A DNA stretch of 64,000 nucleotides from Qipengyuania qiaonensis (GTDB lineage Bacteria; Pseudomonadota; Alphaproteobacteria; Sphingomonadales; Sphingomonadaceae): NCBI RefSeq assembly GCF_019711515.1, contig NZ_JAIGNO010000001.1, forward strand, positions 372,001-436,000, in the 5' to 3' direction. This document shows, piece by piece, positions 6,787 through 15,405 of the stretch. The notes under the pieces were generated by a model that saw only the letters and a list, made by a program, of their open reading frames with translations, made no database searches and was not told where the DNA came from. Numbering within the stretch: position 1 is the first letter of the stretch; each line of letters begins with the position of its first letter. Position numbers and translations under genes: made by a program.

Positions 6787-8345
6787 CAGGCGGGCTCTTC
6801 GCTGGGCAGTTCGAGACGGGGGAAAACAGGCTTCGGCGGATCGATCGCATGCCCGCCGGCGACCAGCGCTTCGAACCAGCCATCGTCCGACAGATCCGCA
6901 TAAGCACGGCGATCGGCAGGAATGCCGAGCTGATCGAGCACGGCGACCGATTTCTCCGGCACGACGGGCTGGATCGCTATGGCGAGGTCGCGAATGGCGA
7001 TGAACAGCGTCTGCAGCACGGCTTTCATCCGCTCCGGATCGGTTTTCTTGAGCGCCCAGGGCGCTTGTTCGTCGACATAGGCATTGCAGGCATAGACGGC
7101 CCTGAGCCAGGCTTCGATCCCGATGGAAAAGGCAAGCTGGTCGAACTCGCGCGGCAGAATATCGGCGCAGGCTTCGTGAACCTTCACCAGCAACGCACGA
7201 TCATCCACTGAAGAATCGAAGCGTTCGAGCGTGCCATCCATGTTCTTCGCGATCATCGACAAGGTGCGTTGCGCGAGATTACCAAAGCTGTTGGCGAGTT
7301 CGGCATTCACCTTGTTTACAAGAGCTTCCGCCGAATAGCTGCCATCCTGCCCGAAGGTGACTTCGGCCAATAGGAAGTAGCGCAGCGCATCGACGCCGAA
7401 CCGTTCGGCAAGCTCCATCGGATCGGTCACATTGCCGAGCGACTTCGATTCCTTGACCCCGCGATTGAGCAGGAAGCCGTGGCCGAACACCTTTTTCGGC
7501 AGCGCCAGGCCCGCGCTCATCAGGAAGGCCGGCCAGTAGATCGTGTGAAACCGGACGATGTCCTTGCCGATCAGGTGGAGGTCTGCCGGCCAGAACTTGT
7601 CCCATAGCTCGCCGCCATCGGGATAGCCGACACCGGTGATGTAGTTGGTCAATGCGTCGACCCAGACATACATCACATGGCCATCGCTATCGGGCACTTT
7701 CACGCCCCAGTCGAAGCTGGTCCGGCTGACCGAAAGGTCCTGCAGTCCGCGTTCGACGAAAGCGATCATCTCGTTGCGGCGGCTTGCCGGTTCGAGGAAT
7801 CCGGGGGTGTTCAACAGTGCGAGCAGCGGTTCCGCATAGTTCGAGAGGCGGAAGAACCAGGTTTCTTCTTCGGTCCATTCGACCGGAGTTCCCTGGGGCG
7901 AGAGTTTTTCGCCTCCCTCCCCTTCGACCAGTTCCTTCTCGTCGTAATAGGCTTCGTCGCGAACCGAATACCAGCCTTCGTACCGGTCGAGATAGAGATC
8001 GCCCTTGGCTTCCATCGCCTGCCATATCGCCTGACTGGCGTTATGATGATCGGCATCCGTCGTACGAATGAAGCGATCGTAAGAAATGTTGAGAACGTCG
8101 AACAGTTCCTTGAAATGTCCTGACATTTCATCGGCAAGCTCGCGCGGCGCCATGCCCAGGTCGCGCGCCTTCTGCGCCATCTTCAGCCCGTGCTCGTCGG
8201 TGCCGGTCTGGAAGCGCACCTCGCGCCCGCGCAGGCGCTGGAAGCGGGCGATTACGTCGGCCGCGATCGTTTCATAGGCATGGCCGATATGCGGCTTGCC
8301 GTTGGGATAGTGGATCGCGGTGGTAAGGTAATAGGGTTCAGCCAT
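6786..8345 (-). CDS. metG: Methionyl-tRNA synthetase
   Basis: 519-residue class I synthetase charging tRNA-Met. The HIGH signature is at residues 19-22. The KMSKS-equivalent loop reads KESKS (codons at 7440-7454), with Met replaced by Glu. The protein lacks the C-terminal tRNA-binding extension of the long E. coli form, consistent with the shorter MetG type common in alphaproteobacteria. The start at 8345 overlaps the end of holB by 8 bases. Confidence 0.96.
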   Translation of the reverse strand: MAEPYYLTTAIHYPNGKPHIGHAYETIAADVIARFQRLRGREVRFQTGTDEHGLKMAQKARDLGMAPRELADEMSGHFKELFDVLNISYDRFIRTTDADHHNASQAIWQAMEAKGDLYLDRYEGWYSVRDEAYYDEKELVEGEGGEKLSPQGTPVEWTEEETWFFRLSNYAEPLLALLNTPGFLEPASRRNEMIAFVERGLQDLSVSRTSFDWGVKVPDSDGHVMYVWVDALTNYITGVGYPDGGELWDKFWPADLHLIGKDIVRFHTIYWPAFLMSAGLALPKKVFGHGFLLNRGVKESKSLGNVTDPMELAERFGVDALRYFLLAEVTFGQDGSYSAEALVNKVNAELANSFGNLAQRTLSMIAKNMDGTLERFDSSVDDRALLVKVHEACADILPREFDQLAFSIGIEAWLRAVYACNAYVDEQAPWALKKTDPERMKAVLQTLFIAIRDLAIAIQPVVPEKSVAVLDQLGIPADRRAYADLSDDGWFEALVAGGHAIDPPKPVFPRLELPSEEPA

Positions 8346-9288
8346 CGGCCCGCTCGCTAGCCTTGGCAGCGTTGGCGAGCAAGGTGCCGATTTCCATTGC
8401 GAGCAATCCGGCGTCGAAATTGTAGGTCGGCTGCTCGCCGGTCAGGCGGACGAGTTCGCTATGCGTGTCGATGATGCGGCGCGGATCGGCCATGTTGGCC
8501 TCGAGCCGCTGGGCCACGACCGATCGTGCCAGTTCGAGCACGGCGCGGATGCGGTCCCGGTCCGGACGCGCGCCGATCAGTCCTGCCAGAGTTCCGCGCA
8601 GCCGGAAATCGGGATCGCCCCGGTCGAGAATGTCACGCATGGCCTGCGCGACACTGCCGAGTTCCATATCGACGAACTCGCGAGCCGCGCCCGGCGAGCC
8701 GGCGGCAGCCGCGATGGCAGCGGCACGGGTCGCTTCATCCGCTGCCGGTGACAGGTCTTGCAGGAGATTGTCCATCTCCATGTCGGAAACGGTCGGGAAA
8801 CGAAGTACGCGGCAGCGCGAGCGGATCGTAGGCAGAAGCCGCGCCGGACTATGCGCGACCAGCAGGAAATAGGTTCCTGCGGGGGGTTCTTCGAGGCTTT
8901 TGAGAAGTGCGTTGGCTGCGTTGCGCTCAAGATCGTCGGCGGGGTCGATGATGATCGCGCGCCTATCGCCCAATGTCGGCCGCGTACTCAGGCGGCTTTG
9001 CATTGCGCGGATCTGGGCAATGCGAATGCTGCGAGCCAGTTCGAACGGCTTTCCCTCTGCGCGTTTGCGCTCTTCCTTGTCGTCCTTCGGCGCGTAGGAA
9101 ATCATATGGATGTCGGGATGCTGTTCCGTCTGGGCATTTCCAGTCGCAACAAGCTGGCGGGCCGCAGCAAGTGCAAAGCTCGCCTTTCCTACCCCGCGCC
9201 GACCGGCAAGCAGCCAAGCATGGTGCATCCGTTCGCCGGCCATGGCCCGGCGCCACTCGCGCCAGGCTTCCTCGTGACCGATCAGCAC
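8338..9288 (-). CDS. holB: DNA polymerase III subunit delta-prime
   Basis: 316-residue clamp-loader subunit. A Walker-A-like GRRGVGKAS is at residues 29-37, and the SRC sensor/arginine-finger motif occurs in the segment TIRSRCRVLRF. The four zinc-binding cysteines of E. coli delta-prime are not present after the P-loop. The gene lies between tmk and metG, the conserved tmk-holB-metG-tatD order of proteobacteria, and overlaps tmk by 7 bases. Confidence 0.93.
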   Translation of the reverse strand: MLIGHEEAWREWRRAMAGERMHHAWLLAGRRGVGKASFALAAARQLVATGNAQTEQHPDIHMISYAPKDDKEERKRAEGKPFELARSIRIAQIRAMQSRLSTRPTLGDRRAIIIDPADDLERNAANALLKSLEEPPAGTYFLLVAHSPARLLPTIRSRCRVLRFPTVSDMEMDNLLQDLSPAADEATRAAAIAAAAGSPGAAREFVDMELGSVAQAMRDILDRGDPDFRLRGTLAGLIGARPDRDRIRAVLELARSVVAQRLEANMADPRRIIDTHSELVRLTGEQPTYNFDAGLLAMEIGTLLANAAKASERADG

Positions 9289-9926
9289 CGGGCGAATTCC
9301 TCGAAGCGAGATCGCATGACAGCGATCACCCGCTCGTGAACGTCTTCGATGGAGCCCGAGCCGTCGATGACGGCAAAGCGCTCGGGCTCTGCATCCGCAA
9401 AATCGCGAAACGCGGCGTTGACCGCCTCATGGTATTCGGTCGCCCGCCCCCCGATCGCATCGCTCGTATCGCCGTCGCGCCGGGCGAGCCGCTCGGACGC
9501 TGCCGCAATTGGCGCGTCGATCAGAAGAGCGAGGTCGGGCAAAAGCCCATCGCTGCCCACGCGATGAAGAGCGTTTACGCTGTCGTCCCCCAGACCGCCG
9601 GCAATGCCCTGATAGGCCCGGCTCGAATCGATGAAACGATCGCAGACGATCCACGTACCCGCTTCGAGCGCAGGGCGGATTCTGCGCGCGACATGATCGG
9701 CACGCGCAGCGGCAAACAACAGCGCCTCGGCCGCCGGCGGCCAGCCTTCGCCCGGCGGCGCCAGCAACAGTTCGCGGATCGCCTCCGCCCCCGGAGTTCC
9801 CCCGGGCTCTCGCGTGAGTTCGACCGCCCGGCCCCATCGCTCCAGCTTTTCCGCGAGCATGCGGGCCTGGGTCGATTTGCCCATGCCCTCGCCACCTTCG
9901 AACGCGATAAACCGGCCCCGGTTCAC
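9282..9926 (-). CDS. tmk: Thymidylate kinase
   Basis: 214-residue dTMP kinase producing dTDP for DNA synthesis. The P-loop GGEGMGKST (residues 11-19) and the CDRFIDSSRAYQG substrate/lid region are visible. Translation starts at GTG (9926), which overlaps the dacC stop as GTGA. It sits within the cell wall-replication-translation operon. Confidence 0.96.
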   Translation of the reverse strand: MNRGRFIAFEGGEGMGKSTQARMLAEKLERWGRAVELTREPGGTPGAEAIRELLLAPPGEGWPPAAEALLFAAARADHVARRIRPALEAGTWIVCDRFIDSSRAYQGIAGGLGDDSVNALHRVGSDGLLPDLALLIDAPIAAASERLARRDGDTSDAIGGRATEYHEAVNAAFRDFADAEPERFAVIDGSGSIEDVHERVIAVMRSRFEEFARC

Positions 9927-11083
9927 GTCACCCAGCTCCTGAAGGCGTTGAAGACGCGTTGCAGCATGGTTGCCTCGAGCACTTCCTCACCGGCCACCAG
10001 CGGCACGCGATGTTCGGGCATTCCCTCGATGGAAACTATCAGTTCGGCGACTTCCTCTCCTTTCGCGACGGGCGCTTGCAGCGGCCCCTCATAGCGCAGC
10101 GACAAAGACACCTGCGGGTCGCTGCCCCGAGGAATGGCAATGCGTACACCCCCCGGTACGACCAGGCCGACCTCGGTCGCCCCGCCCTCCTGTACATCGG
10201 CACCGGCGATGCGTTCGCCATCGGCGAACAGCACGCGGCTCTCGAAGTTTTGGAAGCCCCATTCGATGAATTCGCGCGAAGCCCGGTTCCGCGCCCTTCC
10301 ATCGGGACTTCCGGCGACAACCATGACCAGGCGTTGCCCGTTTCTTTGCGCCGATCCGAGGAAACCGTAGCCTGCCTGATTGGTAAAGCCGGTCTTGATC
10401 CCGTCGGCCCCGGCGACCACACCCGATATCGGATCGTGATTGCGCTGTTCGATCCCGTTATATTTGAGACCCGCAGCCCCGATGAAGTGCCGGTACTTAG
10501 AAGGGTGGCGCGCGACCATAGCCTGCGCCAGAGTGCCGAGATCGCGGGCGGTCACGAAGGTCTTCCCGTCGTCCATCCAGCCATTGGGATTGCCGAAATG
10601 ACTGTTGCTCATGCCGATGTCCCGGGCGCGGGCATTCATCGCCACGACCCAATCCCCGACCGATCCCGCGGCCCCTTCTGCGAGGACGACTGCCCCGTCG
10701 TTCGCGGATACCGTCGTTATGCCGTGCAGAAGATCGTCGACCGTTATCCTTGCATCGGCGGGCAGGAACATGGTGGAACCCTTGCGGTTCCATTCACGGA
10801 ACGTGCCCGGTCGGACGCCAAAGACCTGCTGAGGAAACAGACGCCCCTCTTCCATCCATTCGAATGCCAGAAACGTCGTCATCACCTTGGTGATCGAAGC
10901 CGGCATGAAACGGCGGTCAATTTCGCGCTCGTAGAGAATCTGTCCGCTGCCGGCATCGATGAGATAGGCAATCGGCGCGTCTTCCACGGCCGGAATCCGG
11001 GGAACGGTTTTGTCCTGCGCGCCAAGCGGTGATGCAATGGGAAGGGCGATTAGCAGAGCCAGCGAAATCAGGCGGTTACGCAA
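9923..11083 (-). CDS. dacC: D-alanyl-D-alanine carboxypeptidase (PBP5/6 family)
   Basis: 386-residue periplasmic penicillin-binding protein that trims the terminal D-Ala of peptidoglycan stem peptides. It has a signal peptide (cut near GAQ, residue 23), the active-site tetrad SITK (63-66), SAN (126-128) and KTG (230-232), a C-terminal PBP5_C beta domain, and a final amphipathic helix near residues 370-386 for inner-membrane attachment. It lies 34 bases downstream of rlpA. Whether it is DacA, DacC or DacD in name cannot be decided; the activity class is clear. Confidence 0.93.
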   Translation of the reverse strand: MRNRLISLALLIALPIASPLGAQDKTVPRIPAVEDAPIAYLIDAGSGQILYEREIDRRFMPASITKVMTTFLAFEWMEEGRLFPQQVFGVRPGTFREWNRKGSTMFLPADARITVDDLLHGITTVSANDGAVVLAEGAAGSVGDWVVAMNARARDIGMSNSHFGNPNGWMDDGKTFVTARDLGTLAQAMVARHPSKYRHFIGAAGLKYNGIEQRNHDPISGVVAGADGIKTGFTNQAGYGFLGSAQRNGQRLVMVVAGSPDGRARNRASREFIEWGFQNFESRVLFADGERIAGADVQEGGATEVGLVVPGGVRIAIPRGSDPQVSLSLRYEGPLQAPVAKGEEVAELIVSIEGMPEHRVPLVAGEEVLEATMLQRVFNAFRSWVT

Positions 11084-11117
11084 GTGTGCTCCCGTGCCGG
11101 GCGAGAGCCGCGGTCTG

Positions 11118-12116
11118 TCATTCGAGTGAAAGTATCAAAGCTTCCTTATAACCACGCCCGCGCAGCTTGGCGAGCGCCTGTTCGGCCTGTCCACGGCTTG
11201 CGAAAGGGCCGACCCGAACCACCGCCAGTCTGTCGCTAGTGACGATACTGCCCTGCACCTGGCGGGCCATTTTCTCCGCATTCGCGCGGACCGAAAAGGC
11301 GCCCAACTGGACGACATAGTTTCCATCCGGAGATATCGGGACCATTACCGGAGCCCGCGCCGGACCGCCTTCGACCGCCATGGTCAGTTCGGGTCGGGCT
11401 GGCTCGTCCTTGGCGATGGTGGCGGGATCGCCTTTTTCCGTGTCTTCCATCTCTGGGCTCGCAGCGGCCTGCTCGTTGGGATCGAGTGTGGCGATGGCAT
11501 CGGGAGTGGGTACCGTTCCGCTTATCGTCGCCTGACGCGGATCGCCGAGCGCTGCGGCGCCCTGTTCGGGCAGGCGTCGCCTGAGAACCTCCAGCAGGCC
11601 CCCGGGCGTATCCATGCGCGGTGGAGCCTCGCGCCCCGCCCGCAGTTCCGCGCGATGCGCTTCGGGGGGATTGACGCGTCGCATGCGAATCGCGGCGCCT
11701 TCGCCTGCGCCAAGCTGTGCCATTGCCGCCCCGGACAGCGCGATTAGACGATCGCCCCTCATCGGACCGCGCCGTTCGAGCCGGACCAGTATGGTACGAC
11801 CGGTATCGAGAGCGGTGACCTCGACATAACTTGGAAGTGGCAAGATGCGGTGGGCGCCGGTCACACCCGACGCGCCTGACTCGTCGAGCGTCGCGTAGCC
11901 TACGTGGTCGTAATTCAGCGTGTCGACCGGAGTATAGGTTATGCCGTCGACCACATAAGGATCGCCGATCACCATCGGATAATCCGCCGCAGGGCCATTC
12001 TCGATTGGCGGCGTGGCCGCCGCGCCGCGCGTCTGCGCCGTTGTCGCGCCGGAGCCGAGGCCAAGTACCCCGACTGCGACCCCCACCGCGAACAGAGATC
12101 TAGTTTGCGACTTCAT
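11118..12116 (-). CDS. rlpA: RlpA-like double-psi barrel protein with SPOR domain
   Basis: 332 residues. A signal peptide (about 1-27) leads to an RlpA-type double-psi beta-barrel (about 60-150), a low-complexity linker and a C-terminal SPOR domain (about 258-332), which binds denuded septal glycan. The barrel keeps the family AHRILPLPSYVEVTALDTG core. However, the VNDRGP loop of lytic RlpA is changed to LERRGP, and the usual TANGE segment is missing. The protein may therefore lack lytic transglycosylase activity. It overlaps the mltB end by 17 bases. Confidence 0.82.
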   Translation of the reverse strand: MKSQTRSLFAVGVAVGVLGLGSGATTAQTRGAAATPPIENGPAADYPMVIGDPYVVDGITYTPVDTLNYDHVGYATLDESGASGVTGAHRILPLPSYVEVTALDTGRTILVRLERRGPMRGDRLIALSGAAMAQLGAGEGAAIRMRRVNPPEAHRAELRAGREAPPRMDTPGGLLEVLRRRLPEQGAAALGDPRQATISGTVPTPDAIATLDPNEQAAASPEMEDTEKGDPATIAKDEPARPELTMAVEGGPARAPVMVPISPDGNYVVQLGAFSVRANAEKMARQVQGSIVTSDRLAVVRVGPFASRGQAEQALAKLRGRGYKEALILSLE

Positions 12117-13122
12117 CGGCGAGCAATCCCACGCTCATCGCGTAATAATTCGAGCAGTTGTATTCAAGGATCACCCGATAATTCGAGGTCAGCAGCCAGG
12201 CAGGTGTTCCCGGCCCGTCCGGTTGGAACAGGGTTGCCTGGACATCGTCGCCGATCACGCGTTGCGCCTGAATGCCCAGCTCACGCCATTCGCGAACCGT
12301 CTTGTAAACGCTGTGCCGTTCGTGAACGCGCGAGCAGACGGGGGCGACGATGGGGCTGCGATAGGCGCCGACATTGAAGCCCGATGGCACGGAGGCGCGT
12401 ACGCCCCAAGGCTGCCCGGTACGCCAGCCGGCATCGCGGAAATAATTCGCGATCGAGGCCAGCGCATCCGCGCCGTTGTTCATGATATCCGCGCGGCCGT
12501 CTCCGTTGCCGTCGGCCGCCAAGCGCAGATAGACCGAGGGGAGGAATTGCGGATTGCCGAATGCCCCGGCCCAGCTACCCTTCAACTCGCTGCGGGAGTA
12601 ACCTTTGTCGGCCACTTTCATCAAGGCGACCCATTCGCTCGCGAACAATTCGCGGCGGCGCCCCTCCCACGCCAGTGTGGCGAGCGCCTGCGACAGGTCG
12701 AAGCCGCCCTTGACCGCGCCATAAGCGGTTTCGTGGCCCCAGATCGCGACCAGGATTTCTGCGGGCACACCGTACTGACGTTCGATAGATCGCAGTGAAC
12801 CAGACCATGTCGATCGAGCATTTCGCCCTCCGATGATCCGGGCCGAATCGACATGCGACGCGATGTAGGGGGCGAGCGGCGGATACCCGGAGCCGGTCGA
12901 AGATCCGGGCTGGCTTTGATCGAGTTCGATCACGCGATAGTTCGGCTGCAGGCCCGTCGTCATCCGTTGGAGGGTGCTTTCGCTGACCCCCTCCGCCCGG
13001 GCGCGGGCAATCAGCAGCTGGAGATAGGCATCGAAACTCAGATTGCCTTGTGCTTGTGCAGGAAGCGCCGGCAGGGCAAGCGCGATAGCCCCGAGGGCGG
13101 CGAACAATCGTCTGAAAATCAT
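12100..13122 (-). CDS. mltB: MltB-family lytic murein transglycosylase
   Basis: 340-residue secreted lytic transglycosylase (signal peptide about 1-24, cut after AQA). The catalytic glutamate is Glu131 in the IWGHETAYG motif, and the GAFGNPQFLPS substrate-binding segment follows near residue 176. It cleaves the MurNAc-GlcNAc bond with formation of 1,6-anhydroMurNAc. It lacks a lipobox, so it is a soluble periplasmic form. It is the first gene of the run to the 55-residue membrane protein; 123 bases separate its start from the tRNA gene and should hold the operon promoter. Confidence 0.92.
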   Translation of the reverse strand: MIFRRLFAALGAIALALPALPAQAQGNLSFDAYLQLLIARARAEGVSESTLQRMTTGLQPNYRVIELDQSQPGSSTGSGYPPLAPYIASHVDSARIIGGRNARSTWSGSLRSIERQYGVPAEILVAIWGHETAYGAVKGGFDLSQALATLAWEGRRRELFASEWVALMKVADKGYSRSELKGSWAGAFGNPQFLPSVYLRLAADGNGDGRADIMNNGADALASIANYFRDAGWRTGQPWGVRASVPSGFNVGAYRSPIVAPVCSRVHERHSVYKTVREWRELGIQAQRVIGDDVQATLFQPDGPGTPAWLLTSNYRVILEYNCSNYYAMSVGLLADEVAN

Positions 13123-13245
13123 GCGCTAGTTGTCGCAGAGTGAAGCTTAACGGCAAGTGTCATCTGTCGTTTGCAGAGAACGAGTTGTCGATGTTCCCGA
13201 AAGACGTGACAAAACGCTCGGATGCGACTAGCTAGCCCGGCTCGC

Positions 13246-13335
13246 GGACAGGTGGCAGAGCGGTTGAATGCACCGGTCTTGAAAACCGGCAAGGGTGCAA
13301 GCCCTTCGTGGGTTCGAATCCCACCCTGTCCGCCA
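13246..13335 (+). tRNA. tRNA-Ser (anticodon UGA)
   Basis: 90-base class II tRNA with acceptor stem GGACAGG pairing to CCTGTCC (13325-13331), discriminator G73 and encoded CCA (13333-13335). The anticodon stem CCGGT/ACCGG (13273-13277, 13285-13289) closes a 7-base loop with TGA at 13280-13282, decoding UCA and related serine codons. A long variable arm follows, then the T arm with GGTTCGAATCC. The features fit tRNA-Ser well. Confidence 0.97.
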
Positions 13336-13372
13336 GCCCACCAGGCCCGTAAGGTCCTTTGCGGGATGAGCC

Positions 13373-13516
13373 TCAAAGCGCGTATTGCAGCATAGCTTCG
13401 TAGTCGTCCCGGCATTCCGCAGCCACTTCCGCAAAAGCACCCTCCGGTTCGGGCAAGCTATACACGCCGCCCTCGTTTCGCGCGTCGGGTGCGTAGAGAT
13501 GAGTGCCCTGCGTCAA
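13373..13516 (-). CDS. Possible 47-residue small protein after the antiporter gene
   Basis: A short frame runs from a TTG at 13516, one base after the antiporter stop, to a TGA at 13373. It reads an acidic peptide containing HLYAPDARNEGG and ending CRDDYEAMLQYAL. Its residues look protein-like and codon third positions are mostly G or C. There is no ATG and no clear ribosome site, so translation would have to be coupled to the upstream gene. It could also be a remnant of a longer C-terminus lost by frameshift. No family recognised. Confidence 0.3.
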   Translation of the reverse strand: MTQGTHLYAPDARNEGGVYSLPEPEGAFAEVAAECRDDYEAMLQYAL

Positions 13517-13517
13517 C

Positions 13518-15377
13518 TCAGTGTCGCCGTGCTGCTATCTCGTCCATCGCGTCGCGCAGCTTGGGATCCCATTCGGCCTTCAACTCTCTGATCTTCGCGA
13601 GCAGCGCTTCGTTCTCGTGTGCGGGTATGTCGAGGCGGTAGACGTCGGCGATTTCGCGCATCGAGGTCCGGTCCATCTCCTCCCACGCATCCACCATCGC
13701 TATGGCTGCCTGGCGGTCATGACCGAGCGCTTCGTAGACCGAGCGCCCCATGCGGAGCGAACTGTCGTAGGTTTCGCGGATAATGTCGCGGCAGCCCATG
13801 GCCCAGAGGTGATAGACATGGTCCCGGTCTTTCGCGCGCGAGATCACGTGCAGCCTGGGGAAGTTTTCGCAGGCATAGCGGACCAGCTTGTCGATCTGCT
13901 CGCGCTCGTCGAGCGCGACGACGAGGATTCGCGCCCGCTCTATCCCCGCGCTGGCCAGCAGGTCGGGACGGGTGGCATCGCCGTAATAGGTCTTGATCCC
14001 GAACTTCTTGAGGTTCTCCAGATGCTGGCTGTTGTAGTCGATGACGGTCGCGCGGTGCCCGGCAGCATCGAGCATGCGATCGATTATTCCCCCTACCCGG
14101 CCCCGACCGGCAATGATGATCGGGTTTTCTTCCCCGATCGGATCGGACGCGTCCGGTGCCTGACCTGCAAAGTAGGCATGGGCGATGAGCTTGTCGTAGA
14201 GGATGAACAGCAGCGGCGTCACCAGCATGGTCAGCGCCACGACCAGGAGCAGCAGATCGGCGAAGGCCTGGTCGAATACCGCATTTGCTACGGCAAAAGC
14301 GATCAGGACGAAGGCGAATTCGCCGGCCTGCGGCAAGCTCAGGGCGAACAGCCAGAGCGCCTGGCGACGAAGCCCGTAGAACCAGCCCACCGTCAGCAGC
14401 ACCGCCATCTTCGCAGCGATCGTGACAGCCGCCCAGAAGACGACCGAGGTCCAGATCGTGCTGGCGAGCCCGAAGTCGATGCCCGCGCCCACGGTGATGA
14501 AGAACAGGCCGAGCAGCAGGCCCTTGAACGGGTTGATATCGCTTTCCAGCTCGTGGCGGTATTCGCTCGTCGCCAACACGACGCCGGCGATGAAGGCGCC
14601 GAGTGCAGGCGAGAGGCCGACCAGCGACATCAGCAGCGCGATCCCGATTACCACCACCAGCGCGGCGGCCGTGAAAAGTTCGCGCAGATTGGCCCGGGCG
14701 ATGTAGCGGAACAGCGGGCGGATGGCGAAGATGCCGATGGCGATGACCGCGGCGACGGCGCCGATGCGCGTAATCCCCGCCAGCCAGCCCGACATGGATG
14801 CGGTTAGATCGATCCCGCCATGCGCGCCATCTCCGCCATGGCCTGCGGCCAGTGCACCCAGTTCGGGAAGAGCCAGCAGAGGGATCAGCGCGAGAATGGG
14901 GATTACGGCCACGTCCTGGACCAGCAGGACGGAGAAGCTCGCCTCGCCGCCTTCGGTCCGGAGCAGTCCCTTCTCGGTCAGCGTCTGGACGATGATCGCG
15001 GTCGAACTGAGCGCCAGCATCATGCCGATGGCGAGAGCCGTCTGCCACGGCCGGTCGTCGATCAGCGCGATGCCTGCGATCGCCAGCGTGGTCAGCAGCA
15101 CCTGCCCGCCGCCCAGCCCGGCCAGCTTGCCGCGCATGTCCCACAGCCGCTGCGGTTCCATTTCCAGCCCGATGATGAACAGCATCATCACCACGCCGAA
15201 TTCGGCAAAGACCTGCAACGCCTCGACATCGACATTCAGCGAGGCGAGGATCGGCGAGATGGCCATGCCCGCGAGCAGATAGCCGAGCACCGAACCCAGG
15301 CCGAAGCGGCTCGCCAGCGGGACGGCGATCACGCCCGCGATCAGGATCAGGAAGGCGAGTATCAGGAAACCGGTCAT
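13518..15377 (-). CDS. KefB/KefC-like monovalent cation:proton antiporter (CPA2)
   Basis: 619 residues. The N-terminal Na+/H+ exchanger domain has about 12 membrane segments (residues 1-395). A cytoplasmic RCK/TrkA-N domain follows (about 418-535), starting with the nucleotide-binding GRGRVGG at 424-430, then an acidic tail. The layout is that of Kef-type potassium efflux systems gated by NAD(H) or glutathione adducts. No KefF/KefG ancillary gene is adjacent, so gating is uncertain. It lies 28 bases beyond the lpdA stop and is probably its own unit. Confidence 0.9.
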   Translation of the reverse strand: MTGFLILAFLILIAGVIAVPLASRFGLGSVLGYLLAGMAISPILASLNVDVEALQVFAEFGVVMMLFIIGLEMEPQRLWDMRGKLAGLGGGQVLLTTLAIAGIALIDDRPWQTALAIGMMLALSSTAIIVQTLTEKGLLRTEGGEASFSVLLVQDVAVIPILALIPLLALPELGALAAGHGGDGAHGGIDLTASMSGWLAGITRIGAVAAVIAIGIFAIRPLFRYIARANLRELFTAAALVVVIGIALLMSLVGLSPALGAFIAGVVLATSEYRHELESDINPFKGLLLGLFFITVGAGIDFGLASTIWTSVVFWAAVTIAAKMAVLLTVGWFYGLRRQALWLFALSLPQAGEFAFVLIAFAVANAVFDQAFADLLLLVVALTMLVTPLLFILYDKLIAHAYFAGQAPDASDPIGEENPIIIAGRGRVGGIIDRMLDAAGHRATVIDYNSQHLENLKKFGIKTYYGDATRPDLLASAGIERARILVVALDEREQIDKLVRYACENFPRLHVISRAKDRDHVYHLWAMGCRDIIRETYDSSLRMGRSVYEALGHDRQAAIAMVDAWEEMDRTSMREIADVYRLDIPAHENEALLAKIRELKAEWDPKLRDAMDEIAARRH

Positions 15378-15405
15378 CTCGCCCTCCCCCTATGTGCGGC
15401 GCAGC

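Noticed and set aside
13246..13335. tRNA-Ser as an integration site
   Set aside because: No partial duplicate of the tRNA 3' end and no integrase follow it within the window.
13385..13591. 68-codon plus-strand frame overlapping the antiporter 3' end
   Set aside because: Antisense to a clear gene and of shadow-like composition.
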